DNA of 64,000 nt from Salibaculum sp035270045 (GCF_035270045.1 NZ_DATFIP010000055.1:97100-161099); one strand, 5' to 3'. Positions 10,420 to 18,682 are shown, counted from the first letter of the stretch. A program made the numbers and translations. The notes: generated from the sequence alone by a model not told the origin.

Positions 10420-11175
10420 TCAGCGGGGTTCGTCGGGCTCGTCTTGCGCAGTCCCCGACTGGACGAGCATGTAGCCGCGACCGTGCACCGTCCGGATGCG
10501 CCGCGCCCCCGAGCCGTCGGGAAACAACTTTCGACGCAGGCTGTAGATGATCCCATCCACCACGCGGTCGCTGATTGCCCAGTCCTTGCCGCGCACCTCG
10601 GTTATGATCTGCTCTCGCGACAGGACCCTGTCGAGGTGCAGGGCAAGCACGATGAGCACGTCGTACTCCATGGGCGTCAGGGGCACCTGCCGGCCCGCTA
10701 TCTCGACGGTCTGTTCCACGCCGCAGATCCCCATGTCGTCGATCCTGCGCAGGTAGTCGTCCGGCAGGGGCCGCTCGCCTTCGTCATTGGCCGGCGTGAC
10801 AATGGTCCGCCGCAACACGGTCCGGACACGGGCGGCCAGTTCACGCGGGCGGATGGGCTTGGCAACAAAATCGTCAGCGCCCATTTCCAAGGCCAGAACG
10901 GCATCGACCTCGTCATTTCGGGGACTCAGCACGATCACCCCACAAGAGGTCTGATGACGTAGCCGCCGCGCGATCTCGAACGCGTCCAGGTCCCCCAGAC
11001 TACTGCCGACGATGCAGATATCCGCACCATGCCGTCTGACCGAATCGACGAGGCAGTCGTCGGGCCCGAAATGGTCGACTTTGAATCCGTCGCCACGCAG
11101 TTGCCGGGAGATCAGATCGCGGTCGGCCGCATCGTCATCATGAACAAGGGCGGTCAGGGTCCTGGAAGCGGGCAT
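10420..11175 (-). CDS. OmpR/PhoB-type response regulator with degenerate receiver
   Basis: A 251-residue regulator with an N-terminal receiver-like domain (about 8-120) and a C-terminal winged helix (about 150-242, ending DRVVDGIIYSLRRKLF and RIRTVHGRGYMLV). The acidic pocket (HDDD near 12-15) and the late Lys (VAKPIRP) are present. The strand that should carry the phosphoacceptor Asp reads DICIVGSSLG, with Gly57 at that place. It may therefore work without phosphorylation. No histidine kinase gene is nearby. The start at 11175 has GGA about 7 bases upstream. It lies between tolQ and the divergent peroxiredoxin gene. Targets are unknown. Confidence 0.85.
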   Translation of the reverse strand: MPASRTLTALVHDDDAADRDLISRQLRGDGFKVDHFGPDDCLVDSVRRHGADICIVGSSLGDLDAFEIARRLRHQTSCGVIVLSPRNDEVDAVLALEMGADDFVAKPIRPRELAARVRTVLRRTIVTPANDEGERPLPDDYLRRIDDMGICGVEQTVEIAGRQVPLTPMEYDVLIVLALHLDRVLSREQIITEVRGKDWAISDRVVDGIIYSLRRKLFPDGSGARRIRTVHGRGYMLVQSGTAQDEPDEPR

Positions 11176-11440
11176 GGAAGCGTCCTTGCCGGTTTGAGCA
11201 CGATCGGGCGACTCAGACCGATTTAGGTTTAAAGAAGCATTTTTCGCACATGAATTCGCCGGGAACAACACGTCGCTCGCTTTTCGCCGGCAGCCCCAGC
11301 CCCGTCTTTGGCCTCGACACCTGCGTGCCGCGCGAGGAAACAAACAGGAACAAACATGTCCAATTTTGAACACAATTGAGGTCATTTACTAAAGTTGAAC
11401 GCAGAATTAGCCTGCAACCAATAGGTGAAAGGAGTGTCCG

Positions 11441-12154
11441 ATGAGCATCCAGTTCTTCGCGCCGCGCGGCGCAGACAACCAGATCGTGAAACTGCCATCG
11501 ACACTGAGGCGCACCGTCAGGTGGCTGCCGCAGATCGGCGACATCTTTCCCGACTTCAACGTCGAGACGACCGCTGGCCCCCTGAATTTCTGGAAGTGGG
11601 CCGAGGGGCACTGGGTCCACCTGTTCAGCCATCCGGCGGCCAATACCCCGGTCTGCACGACCGAGATCGCCTCCATCGCCAGCTATTCCGCCGCCTGGAA
11701 GACCGCCAATGTCAAGAACCTGGCGCTGACCGGCTCGACCATCGAAGAGCAGGAACAGTGGCACGACGACATCGCGCGCCTTTTCAACGTCGACGTCGAT
11801 TTTCCATGCGCCCAGGACACCGGCCTTCGCCTGTCCAAACTCTTCGGGATGATGCACGAGAAAGAGGCCGATACCTACCCTATCCGCAAGAGCTTCCTGA
11901 TCGACCCGTCGATGCGCCTGCGCATGATCTTCGAATACCCCGTCTTCATCGGCCGGCGCACCGACGAGATCCTGCGCGTCCTGCAGGCCCTTCAGATGCG
12001 CGACCGAACCGGCGCGGCCACCCCCAGCGACTGGGAAGAGGGTGATATCACCCTCATTCCCGACGACCGGCCCGAGGCGCATGTCTGGCGCGACTTCGGC
12101 GCGAATTCCACCCGGCTCAGCCCCTACCTCAGGGTCGTGCAACCGACAGATTAA
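11441..12154 (+). CDS. Peroxiredoxin (AhpC/TSA, Prx6-like)
   Basis: A thiol peroxidase that reduces hydroperoxides. The active-site motif PAANTPVCTTE (PxxxTPVC) is intact, with the peroxidatic Cys at residue 72. The C-terminal part (RKSFLIDPSMRLRMIFEYP, near 150-168) matches the Prx6 subfamily. No clear resolving Cys is seen, which suggests a 1-Cys mechanism. The 237-residue length is slightly over the Prx6 norm because of an N-terminal extension of about 30 residues. AGGAG stands 6 bases before the ATG. It is transcribed divergently from the response regulator across 265 bases. Confidence 0.88.
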   Translation: MSIQFFAPRGADNQIVKLPSTLRRTVRWLPQIGDIFPDFNVETTAGPLNFWKWAEGHWVHLFSHPAANTPVCTTEIASIASYSAAWKTANVKNLALTGSTIEEQEQWHDDIARLFNVDVDFPCAQDTGLRLSKLFGMMHEKEADTYPIRKSFLIDPSMRLRMIFEYPVFIGRRTDEILRVLQALQMRDRTGAATPSDWEEGDITLIPDDRPEAHVWRDFGANSTRLSPYLRVVQPTD

Positions 12155-12173
12155 GCGGGCGGTGGGAGGCGTT

Positions 12174-12563
12174 TCAGTGCAATGTCCGGCGCAGGACGTC
12201 GGGCAGACGCACCGGACGGCCGTCGCCGCCCAGCGCGACCAGCGTCACGGTAGACGCGAACAGGACAACGCCGTCGCGCAGCACATCCTGTTTCAGGACG
12301 AGGCGCGCGCCGGTCAGGGCCTCGACCGATGTATGAACCACCAGCTCATCGTCGAAGCCCGCAGGCTGGATGTAGTCCGCCTCGACCCGCCGCACGGCGA
12401 AGACAATGCCTTCTTCGGCCTTGAGCCGTCCCTGGTCAACGCCAAGGTCGCGCACCCATTCGGTGCGGGCCCGTTCGATGAATTTCAGGTAATTGGCGTA
12501 GTAGACGATCCCGGCAAGATCGGTGTCCTCGTAGTAGACGCGGATCGGCATACGGTGGGTCAT
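12174..12563 (-). CDS. ybgC: Acyl-CoA thioesterase YbgC
   Basis: A hotdog-fold thioesterase of the Tol-Pal neighbourhood, thought to act on acyl-CoA in the cytoplasm. The 129-residue product carries the family block YYEDTDLAGIVYYANYLKF, with the catalytic Asp at residue 15. The His seen in many relatives of this motif (VVYHANY) is Tyr here. The ATG overlaps the stop of the preceding gene (ATGA), so translation is likely coupled. In most genomes ybgC directly precedes tolQ; here about 1.9 kb separate them. Confidence 0.94.
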   Translation of the reverse strand: MTHRMPIRVYYEDTDLAGIVYYANYLKFIERARTEWVRDLGVDQGRLKAEEGIVFAVRRVEADYIQPAGFDDELVVHTSVEALTGARLVLKQDVLRDGVVLFASTVTLVALGGDGRPVRLPDVLRRTLH

Positions 12564-13192
12564 TGCAGGGCCTCCAGGCGGGCGAACAGGCGCAGGGCGT
12601 GGCTGGCATCCTGCGCGACGGCCGGCATCACCGGGTCATAGACCCCGCGGATCACCCCTGCAATCTCGGGGCGCAGAACGGCGACGCCGTCGGCCATGGC
12701 CAGCGCCGAGACATCCGTGAAGGCCCGGTCGGACCACAGCAGGATCGTCTGCACCGCCTGGGAGAGCGCCAGCGTTTCGGCCGGAACCTTGGACATCTCG
12801 GAATCCATGCGGATGAAGATGAAACAGGCCCGGATCGCCCCGCCCTCGTCGAAGCGGAAGATGCGATACTGGTTGGCGTCCTGCGCCGACAGCCGCGTGA
12901 CCAGCGGGCCCAGGTCGGGCACCAGCCGATCCAGGTCTGGCACCTGGTTCAGCTCGTTCCAGTCGCGACAGAAGAACACCATGGTGTTGGCGCCGAGTTC
13001 CGGGTCCGTCTCGGCCATGGTGTGACCGGACAGCGCGCAGACCGCCTCGAAGGCGCCCTTGACCACGGACAGGGTCTCATCCTCGATCCCGAAGACGATT
13101 GGCACGATGGGCCTGCCCCAGCGCGCACAAAGGTAAGACCCGTCCGAGCGGGTGAACAGCGCCTCGATCTGCTCGGGGGAAAGCGTCGTCAT
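12560..13192 (-). CDS. Conserved hypothetical protein coupled to ybgC
   Basis: I do not recognise this 210-residue protein. It looks soluble and has no signal or membrane segment. Readable features are an N-terminal MTTLSPEQIEALFTRSDGSY, a Val/Phe-rich strand region IVPIVFGIEDETLSVVKGAF, MVFFCRDWNELNQVPDLDRL near residue 90, and an Arg/Phe-rich strand YRIFRFDEGGAIRACFIFIR. The start at 13192 fits better than the ATG at 13249, which lies inside the ACR3 reading frame. It sits 22 bases after the ACR3 gene and overlaps ybgC by ATGA, so the three genes form one run. Confidence 0.75.
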   Translation of the reverse strand: MTTLSPEQIEALFTRSDGSYLCARWGRPIVPIVFGIEDETLSVVKGAFEAVCALSGHTMAETDPELGANTMVFFCRDWNELNQVPDLDRLVPDLGPLVTRLSAQDANQYRIFRFDEGGAIRACFIFIRMDSEMSKVPAETLALSQAVQTILLWSDRAFTDVSALAMADGVAVLRPEIAGVIRGVYDPVMPAVAQDASHALRLFARLEALQ

Positions 13193-13214
13193 CACGGCCC
13201 TCGTCTCATCTCGA

Positions 13215-14225
13215 TCAGGCGGCAAAGCGCGCCCGGGTACGGTTGGCAAAGGCGACGAGCGTCAGCATCACCGGCACCTCGACCAGAACGCCCACCACGG
13301 TCGCCAGCGCGGCGCCCGAGTTCAAGCCGAAAAGGCTGATCGCCACGGCCACGGCCAGTTCAAAGAAGTTGGACGTGCCGATCAAGGCGCAGGGCGCTGC
13401 AATGCGATGCGGCACCTTCAGCGCGAAAGCCGCCGCATAGGCCAGCGCAAAGACGCCGACGCTTTGCAAAAGGATCGGCACGGCGATCAGCACGATCACC
13501 GTCGGTCTATCGAGGATCACCTGCCCCTGCAGCCCGAAGAGGATCACCACCGTGGCGATCAACCCGACGATGGAAAAGGGTTTGATCCGGCCCTGGAAGG
13601 CGGCGATCGCCTCCGGCGTGCCCAGCATGCGCCGGGTCAGCAGCCCGGCGACCAACGGCAGCGCGATGAACAGCAACACCGACAACAGCAGCGTTTCCCA
13701 GGGCACGGCGATGTCCGTCACCCCGAGCAGAAAGGCCACGATGGGCGCGAAGGCAACCACCATGATCAGGTCGTTCACCGTGACCTGCACGAGGGTGTAA
13801 TTCTCATCCCCCTGCGTCAGATGCGACCAGACAAAGACCATGGCCGTGCAAGGCGCCGCGCCCAAAAGGATCAGCCCCGCGATGTATTGCTGCGCATCCG
13901 CGGGGGCGATCCAGCGGGCGAAGACCACCTCGAAGAAGAGCACCGCCAGAGCGGCCATGGTGAAGGGCTTGATCAGCCAGTTGACGGCCAGCGTGATCAG
14001 CAGCCCGCGCGGCTGGCGCGCGACCTGCCCCAGCGATCCGGGATCGACGCCCACCATCATCGGGTAGACCATCGCCCAGATCAGCACGGCGACCACGAGG
14101 TTGACGCTGGCGACCTCCGCCGCCGCGATCGCGTTGACCACCGGCGGGGCCAGGTTGCCCAGGGCAATCCCGAGCACCATGGCCGCCGCGACCCAGACCG
14201 ACAGGTATCTCTCGAAAACGCCCAT
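13215..14225 (-). CDS. ACR3-family arsenite efflux transporter
   Basis: A 336-residue membrane protein with about ten hydrophobic helices, of the BASS/ACR3 superfamily, predicted to export arsenite. The family signature GAAPCTAMVFVWSHL, with its conserved Cys, is near residues 123-137, and the late block GTSNFFELAVAVAISLFG is also present. No arsR or arsC lies next to it, so it is not in a standard ars operon. It starts the run ACR3 - hypothetical - ybgC. No good ribosome-binding site is visible at the chosen ATG, so the exact start is uncertain. Confidence 0.88.
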   Translation of the reverse strand: MGVFERYLSVWVAAAMVLGIALGNLAPPVVNAIAAAEVASVNLVVAVLIWAMVYPMMVGVDPGSLGQVARQPRGLLITLAVNWLIKPFTMAALAVLFFEVVFARWIAPADAQQYIAGLILLGAAPCTAMVFVWSHLTQGDENYTLVQVTVNDLIMVVAFAPIVAFLLGVTDIAVPWETLLLSVLLFIALPLVAGLLTRRMLGTPEAIAAFQGRIKPFSIVGLIATVVILFGLQGQVILDRPTVIVLIAVPILLQSVGVFALAYAAAFALKVPHRIAAPCALIGTSNFFELAVAVAISLFGLNSGAALATVVGVLVEVPVMLTLVAFANRTRARFAA

Positions 14226-14324
14226 GATGCCGCGCGGCCCCCGTGCCCAGACTGCGGGGCGGTGATGCGTCAGAACCCGGCCCGGCGCAAGCCCGCCAGC
14301 GGCCGGTTTTGGCCCCCGGCCCGC

Positions 14325-15893
14325 TCACTCTTTCGTGGCGCGGGTGTCGATCAGCCCCGAGACCCCGGCCACCGCCAGCAGAGCGAGGAACCAGCCCGTG
14401 GCGATATGCACCCACAGATAGGTCCGCGTGGCGGGCGAGACCCTTTCATCCGGCACCCAGTAGTCCTGCACCTCCAGGTCGACCACCGGCACCAGCGTGT
14501 CGAGCGAGTAGAGCGCGGCGTTGAACGTGGGATAGCCCGCCGCCTCGGGCTGGGAATGGTAACAGGCCAGCGTCGAGGGGTGATCGCCCCGCCGCGCGCC
14601 CCCCTCCGCGCACTGCGCCCATTCCGGCTTGCTCAGGATGACGGCGTTGTTGGGCTTGAAGCCGCCGTCGCCATGCGCCACGCCGAAGAGCACCGCGCCG
14701 AACAGCCACATCCCCGCCAGCCACCCCAGCGCCCGCAGGGGCCGGTGGCCATAGGCGATGAGGGCGGAAAGCAGCCCGTCGCGCAGGCGCAGAAAGGCCA
14801 GCGTCGACCATGCCCCGACAAGGCCCGACCGCGCCGCCAGGCGCGCTTCGATGTCATGGGTCGAAGCCTCGCGGTCAGCTTTCGCGATGCGCGTCCGGAT
14901 TTTCGACAGATGGGCGGCGGCTTGCGCGCGCCGCACCCGGCGCTGCCGCTCTTCCTTGGCGATAAGCACGGCGCGCGCGTCCTCGGCATGGCCCATCTCG
15001 CGCAGCACCTTTGCGCACTGCTCCCAGGGCTGCGGCCAGAAGTCACCGCCGAAACGCGCCGGGTCTTGCAGGTCCAGCCAACGGATGCGCTCTTTGTCAG
15101 AGACCGGCGTTCCGGTGCCGGTGAACCCGCCATAGCGGCAGCGATCTAGCAGCAGGTCGCCGGGCACCGGCCAGTAGGCGGGATCGTCGCAAATGGTCCC
15201 GATCTCCGCCGCCGTGAGGTCGAGCGCGCCTTCAACACGGTTGCTTCCGCCGTTGTTGCCCGGCCGCCAGAGGAACGCCCCCGTCACACGCGCACCAGCG
15301 ACGTTGAGTGCCTTACCCGTCGAACCGGGAACAGTCTTCTCCTTTTTCAAGTCATACGGGTTCTGGAACCGCCCGCCGACACAGTCCAAATCGCCGCCGA
15401 TCTCCGACCGATGCAGCCGCACCTCGCCCTCGGCCTCCACACCACGCAGAAAAACGCCGCCGCGCGCGTTCAGGCGATCGGCAAAAAGGCCCGGGAAGCG
15501 CGACCCCTGCAAGTTCAGGGTATGTACCGTTGCCCCGAACATAAGGGCCATGTCCAAAAACCGGCAGCTAAGAAGGCCAAGATCGCGGTCAAGCTTGCAG
15601 CCTTCGAGGTCGAGGCCAGTCGTGCCCTCGTCCCCCAGCAGCGGATCGGCCTTCCCGTCGCTGACCACCAGCGCGCCCTTGATCCGCAGTCCCTTTTCGT
15701 GCAGCCGCACATCGTCGTCCCCCGGCGCGCCGAGGGCGAGCCAGCGGATCAGGGTGGCGCGCACGCGGCGGTCGTCGCCGGCCTCGGGGCCGGGCAACTT
15801 TCCATCACCGAGCACGGTCACATGGCCGGTGCCCAGCCCGGCGATCACGGCCTCTTCGGCCTCGGTGAGCGGCGCGAACTCCGCCAGCGTCAT
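14325..15893 (-). CDS. Membrane protein with repeat-rich N-terminal region, coupled to ruvB
   Basis: A 522-residue protein of unknown function. Residues about 60-260 carry irregular short repeats of the form LDLxGxxL / GxxxRGV, such as GLDLEGCKLDRDLGLLSCRF and GGVFLRGVEAEGEVRLHRSE. They suggest a beta-solenoid or pentapeptide-like fold. A basic, probably helical stretch follows (about 320-365), then membrane helices near 386-406 and 493-515. Between these is YSLDTLVPVVDLEVQDYW, which I associate with a family sometimes labelled membrane-associated oxidoreductase; no redox motif is seen. Its ATG overlaps the ruvB stop (ATGA), so it is probably the last gene of ruvCAB. Confidence 0.8.
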   Translation of the reverse strand: MTLAEFAPLTEAEEAVIAGLGTGHVTVLGDGKLPGPEAGDDRRVRATLIRWLALGAPGDDDVRLHEKGLRIKGALVVSDGKADPLLGDEGTTGLDLEGCKLDRDLGLLSCRFLDMALMFGATVHTLNLQGSRFPGLFADRLNARGGVFLRGVEAEGEVRLHRSEIGGDLDCVGGRFQNPYDLKKEKTVPGSTGKALNVAGARVTGAFLWRPGNNGGSNRVEGALDLTAAEIGTICDDPAYWPVPGDLLLDRCRYGGFTGTGTPVSDKERIRWLDLQDPARFGGDFWPQPWEQCAKVLREMGHAEDARAVLIAKEERQRRVRRAQAAAHLSKIRTRIAKADREASTHDIEARLAARSGLVGAWSTLAFLRLRDGLLSALIAYGHRPLRALGWLAGMWLFGAVLFGVAHGDGGFKPNNAVILSKPEWAQCAEGGARRGDHPSTLACYHSQPEAAGYPTFNAALYSLDTLVPVVDLEVQDYWVPDERVSPATRTYLWVHIATGWFLALLAVAGVSGLIDTRATKE

Positions 15894-16924
15894 GGCCCGC
15901 CCTCGAACAGGTCGCCGCTGCCTTTCGCGGTCGGGGCCGGCAGGCCGAGGTGGGTCCAGGCCTTGGCGGCAAGCATGCGGCCGCGCGGCGTGCGCTGGAT
16001 CAGGCCCTGTTGCAGCAGGTAGGGTTCGATCACCTCTTCCAGCGCATCGCGGCTCTCGCTCAGCGCCGCCGAGATCGTCTCGATCCCCACCGGGCCGCCG
16101 CCGTAGTTCTCCGCGATCAGCGCCAGGTAGCGCCGGTCCGCGCCGTCCAGCCCGAGGTGATCGACCCCCAGCCGGGTCAACGCCCGGTCGGCTATCTGGG
16201 GGGTCACGGTGCCGTCGCCCTCGACCACGGCGAAATCCACGACCCGGCGCAGCAGCCGCCCGGCGATGCGCGGCGTGCCCCGGGCGCGGCGGGCGATCTC
16301 CTGCGCGCCCCCGTCCGTCGCCGGCGCCCCGAGCAGGCGCGCGCCGCGGGTCACGATCTCGTGCAGCTCTTCCGTGGTGTAGAATTGCAGCCGCGTGGGA
16401 ATGCCGAACCGGTCGCGCAGCGGCGTGGTCAGCAGCCCCATGCGCGTGGTCGCCCCGATCAGGGTGAAGGGCTGCAACTCGATCCGCACGGTGCGCGCCG
16501 CCGGGCCTTCGCCGATCACCAGGTCCAGCTCGAAATCCTCCAGCGCGGGATAAAGCACCTCCTCGACCGCCGGGTTCAGGCGGTGGATCTCGTCGATGAA
16601 GAGCACATCGCGCGGTTCCAGGTTGGTCAGGATCGCGGCCAGGTCGCCCGCCTTGGCCAGCACCGGGCCAGAGGTCATGCGGAACCCCACGCCCAGCTCC
16701 TTGGCCATGATCTGCGCCAGGGTCGTCTTGCCCAGGCCAGGTGGACCGTGAAACAGCGTGTGGTCCATCGCCTCGCCACGCCGCTTGGCGCTTTCGATGA
16801 AGACCCGCAGGTTGGCACGGGCTTCGGCCTGGCCGATGAACTCATCCAGCAGCTGCGGACGCAAGGCGCGGTCGGCATCTTCTGGCTGGCGGTCGGGGCG
16901 CAGGGTGGGGTCGGACTCTGCCAT
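15890..16924 (-). CDS. ruvB: Holliday junction branch migration helicase RuvB
   Basis: The AAA+ motor that drives branch migration of Holliday junctions with RuvA. The 344-residue product has the N-terminal block LRPQLLDEFIGQ, Walker A GPPGLGKT at 60-67, Walker B (LFIDEIHRL), sensor I GATTRMG, and the C-terminal winged-helix end (LQQGLIQRTPRGRMLAAKAW). It follows ruvA by 12 bases and overlaps the next gene by ATGA. The identification is firm. Confidence 0.98.
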   Translation of the reverse strand: MAESDPTLRPDRQPEDADRALRPQLLDEFIGQAEARANLRVFIESAKRRGEAMDHTLFHGPPGLGKTTLAQIMAKELGVGFRMTSGPVLAKAGDLAAILTNLEPRDVLFIDEIHRLNPAVEEVLYPALEDFELDLVIGEGPAARTVRIELQPFTLIGATTRMGLLTTPLRDRFGIPTRLQFYTTEELHEIVTRGARLLGAPATDGGAQEIARRARGTPRIAGRLLRRVVDFAVVEGDGTVTPQIADRALTRLGVDHLGLDGADRRYLALIAENYGGGPVGIETISAALSESRDALEEVIEPYLLQQGLIQRTPRGRMLAAKAWTHLGLPAPTAKGSGDLFEGGP

Positions 16925-16936
16925 GATATTGGCCTC

Positions 16937-17614
16937 CTATCCCTTCGGTGCCAGCAGCTTCAATGCCGCGCGGATCAGCGTGCCGGTTTCCGCGTCTGGC
17001 GCCTCGCCCCGCGCCCTGGCCACCGCACCGGCCGCCTCGGACGGTCCGTAGCCCAGGTTGGCCAGGGCGGACAGCGCCTCGGACTGCGCGGCGCCATCGG
17101 GCGCGGAGGAGGCCGGGGTGGCGGGAGTCATCGTCTCGACAGCCGCATCGTCCGTCTTGGCCCCCGGTGCGGTTGTGCCTGTGATCGGCGCGGCGGCCCC
17201 CATGGCCATGACCGTCGGTGCCTTGTCCTTCAGTTCCAGGATCACCTTCTGTGCGGTCTTTGGACCCACCCCCTTGGCCGAGGCGACGGCAGACCAGTCG
17301 CCCAGCGCGATCGCGCGGCTGACCCCGTCAGCGCCCAGGGTGCCAAGGATCGCCAGAGAGGCCTTGGCACCGATGCCCTGCACACCCATAAGCAGGCGGT
17401 GCCATTCCTTTTCCACCAGCGAGGGGAAACCGAACAGCTGCAACAGGTCGTCACGCACCAGGAGGTCGGTATAGAGCGAGACCGCCTCTCCCGGGCCGGG
17501 CAGCGTGGCCATGGTCCGGTCCGAGACGAAGACGACATAGCCCACGCCGCGCACGTCGATCAGGATGTGATCCTCGGCGCGATAGTCCATCCGGCCGGAG
17601 AGTCGCCCGATCAT
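16937..17614 (-). CDS. ruvA: Holliday junction branch migration protein RuvA
   Basis: The DNA-binding tetramer that loads RuvB onto Holliday junctions. From the ATG at 17614 the product has 225 residues and begins MIGRLSGRMDYRAEDHILID. It has the OB-fold (about 1-62), two helix-hairpin-helix motifs (GVQGIGAKASLAIL and GVGPKTAQKVILELK) and the C-terminal RuvB-binding domain after an Ala/Pro/Thr-rich linker. The frame stays open far upstream, but that part lies over ruvC and is not coding. The start ATG overlaps the ruvC stop (ATGA). Confidence 0.97.
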   Translation of the reverse strand: MIGRLSGRMDYRAEDHILIDVRGVGYVVFVSDRTMATLPGPGEAVSLYTDLLVRDDLLQLFGFPSLVEKEWHRLLMGVQGIGAKASLAILGTLGADGVSRAIALGDWSAVASAKGVGPKTAQKVILELKDKAPTVMAMGAAAPITGTTAPGAKTDDAAVETMTPATPASSAPDGAAQSEALSALANLGYGPSEAAGAVARARGEAPDAETGTLIRAALKLLAPKG

Positions 17615-18117
17615 GCCGAGGCCCCCTGGACCGCGCGCGCCAGTTGGCCCGCCGATTGCAGATGATGCGCATGGCAGATCGCGATGGCCAGCGCATCGGC
17701 GGCATCCGGCCCGGCCAGGGCGACCCCGGGGAGCTGCAGCTTGACCATGTGGGCGATCTGTCCCTTGTCGGCATGGCCCACGCCGACCACCGCCTTCTTG
17801 ACAGCGTTGGGCGCGTATTCCCCCACGGCCAGCCCGGCGCGGGCGACCACCAGCATGGCCACCCCGCGCGCCTGGCCCAGCTTGAGCGTGCCGGCCCCGT
17901 CCTTGTTGACGAAGGTCTGTTCCACCGCGGCGGCCTCGGGGGCGTGCCCCGTCACGACCGCCTGCAACTGCTCGTGCAGCGACAGCAGCCGCGTCGCCAT
18001 GTCCGCCCCTGATGATTCGCACACGCCGTTGGCGAGGTGCGACAGACGCGACCCCGACACCTCGATCAGGCCCCAGCCCATCTTGCGCAAACCCGGATCA
18101 ATGCCCAATACCCGCAT
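17611..18117 (-). CDS. ruvC: Crossover junction endodeoxyribonuclease RuvC
   Basis: The resolvase that cuts Holliday junctions. The 168-residue product shows catalytic Asp7 in MRVLGIDPGLRKMGWG, Glu66 in AAAVEQTFV, the block DGAGTLKLGQARG, and the closing acidic pair in GPDAADALAIAICH. It is first in ruvC-ruvA-ruvB, the standard order. No LexA-type box is obvious just upstream. Confidence 0.97.
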   Translation of the reverse strand: MRVLGIDPGLRKMGWGLIEVSGSRLSHLANGVCESSGADMATRLLSLHEQLQAVVTGHAPEAAAVEQTFVNKDGAGTLKLGQARGVAMLVVARAGLAVGEYAPNAVKKAVVGVGHADKGQIAHMVKLQLPGVALAGPDAADALAIAICHAHHLQSAGQLARAVQGASA

Positions 18118-18190
18118 GCCACCCCGTCGTTATTGCCCTTTTGCAACAGCCCTAGCACAAAGAGCGAACATTGGCCAAGATGCAATGCGC

Positions 18191-18278
18191 GGTCTGGAAG
18201 CGACATGCACCTTGTCCGTACGCGACATGCCCGCCGCAACACGGTCGATTTTCGCCATTTTCAGGTCTGGAAGCGACA
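18191..18278 (+). repeat. 15-base direct repeat upstream of the DUF1127 gene
   Basis: GGTCTGGAAGCGACA occurs at 18191-18205 and again at 18264-18278, both followed shortly by CACCTTG or ACCTTG. The copies are 73 bases apart, about seven helical turns. They could be binding sites for a regulator or the trace of a small duplication. Confidence 0.6.
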
Positions 18279-18333
18279 CCTTGAAAGCCGATGATTTATC
18301 TTTTTATTCATGATCTTAGGTTGGAATTCAGAC

Positions 18334-18348
18334 ATGCGTAAGACGCAT
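18334..18348. repeat. Perfect inverted repeat upstream of the DUF1127 gene
   Basis: ATGCGT AAG ACGCAT is a 6-bp perfect inverted repeat with a 3-base centre, about 100 bases upstream of the DUF1127 start. It could be an operator or a leader hairpin. No T-run follows, so it is not a terminator. Confidence 0.45.
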
Positions 18349-18446
18349 GAAAGCCATGCAAAAAACGCTCTGGTGCAAAGCGACGGGCGCGCCTAGTTGC
18401 GAAGCAGACGACAGACCGGCGCCCGCCCATTTCACAGGAGAGTCCC

Positions 18447-18638
18447 ATGGCCGCCATCGACATGACCCGCCCGCTCAATGGCTTCGGCTTCTCGCTCGCC
18501 CGCCTCTTCGGCACAGTGGCAAGCTGGAACGACGCCCGCGCCACCCGCAAGGCGCTTTCCAGCCTCAGCCGCCGCGAACTTGACGACATCGGCCTGTGCC
18601 CCGGTGACATCGACCGTATCGCCGAAAAGCGCCGCTGA
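18447..18638 (+). CDS. DUF1127 small protein (YjiS-like)
   Basis: A 63-residue basic protein with the DUF1127 pattern at the C-terminus: RKALSSLSRRELDDIGLCPGDI. Small DUF1127 proteins in alphaproteobacteria have been linked to RNA turnover and to phosphate and carbon metabolism, often as stress-induced genes; which role applies here cannot be read from sequence. AGGAGA is placed 6 bases before the ATG. A strong terminator follows, so it is a single-gene unit. Confidence 0.88.
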   Translation: MAAIDMTRPLNGFGFSLARLFGTVASWNDARATRKALSSLSRRELDDIGLCPGDIDRIAEKRR

Positions 18639-18682
18639 CCTCACCACCACGGATGGCGTCCCCGGGACGCGACACGCCATGA

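Larger units (their letters stand above)
18118..18446. other. Intergenic region between ruvC and the DUF1127 gene
   Basis: No convincing gene is present in these 329 bases. The region is less GC-rich than its surroundings near 18280-18330. It holds a 15-base direct repeat and a perfect hairpin, listed separately. It probably contains the ruvC promoter on the minus strand and the DUF1127 promoter on the plus strand, but no clear -35/-10 pair could be assigned by eye. Confidence 0.6.

Noticed and set aside
11441..12154. Peroxiredoxin with a broken active site
   Set aside because: On reading, PxxxTPVC is complete (PAANTPVC), so the enzyme should be active.
13152..15149. A 665-codon plus-strand frame opposite the ACR3 and solenoid genes
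   Set aside because: It has a runaway composition of Arg, His, Gln and Asp with no motif, while the minus strand carries clear families.
17615..18022. An upstream extension of the ruvA frame
   Set aside because: The RuvA N-terminus begins at the ATG at 17614. The extension overlaps ruvC and is Gly/Arg-rich nonsense.
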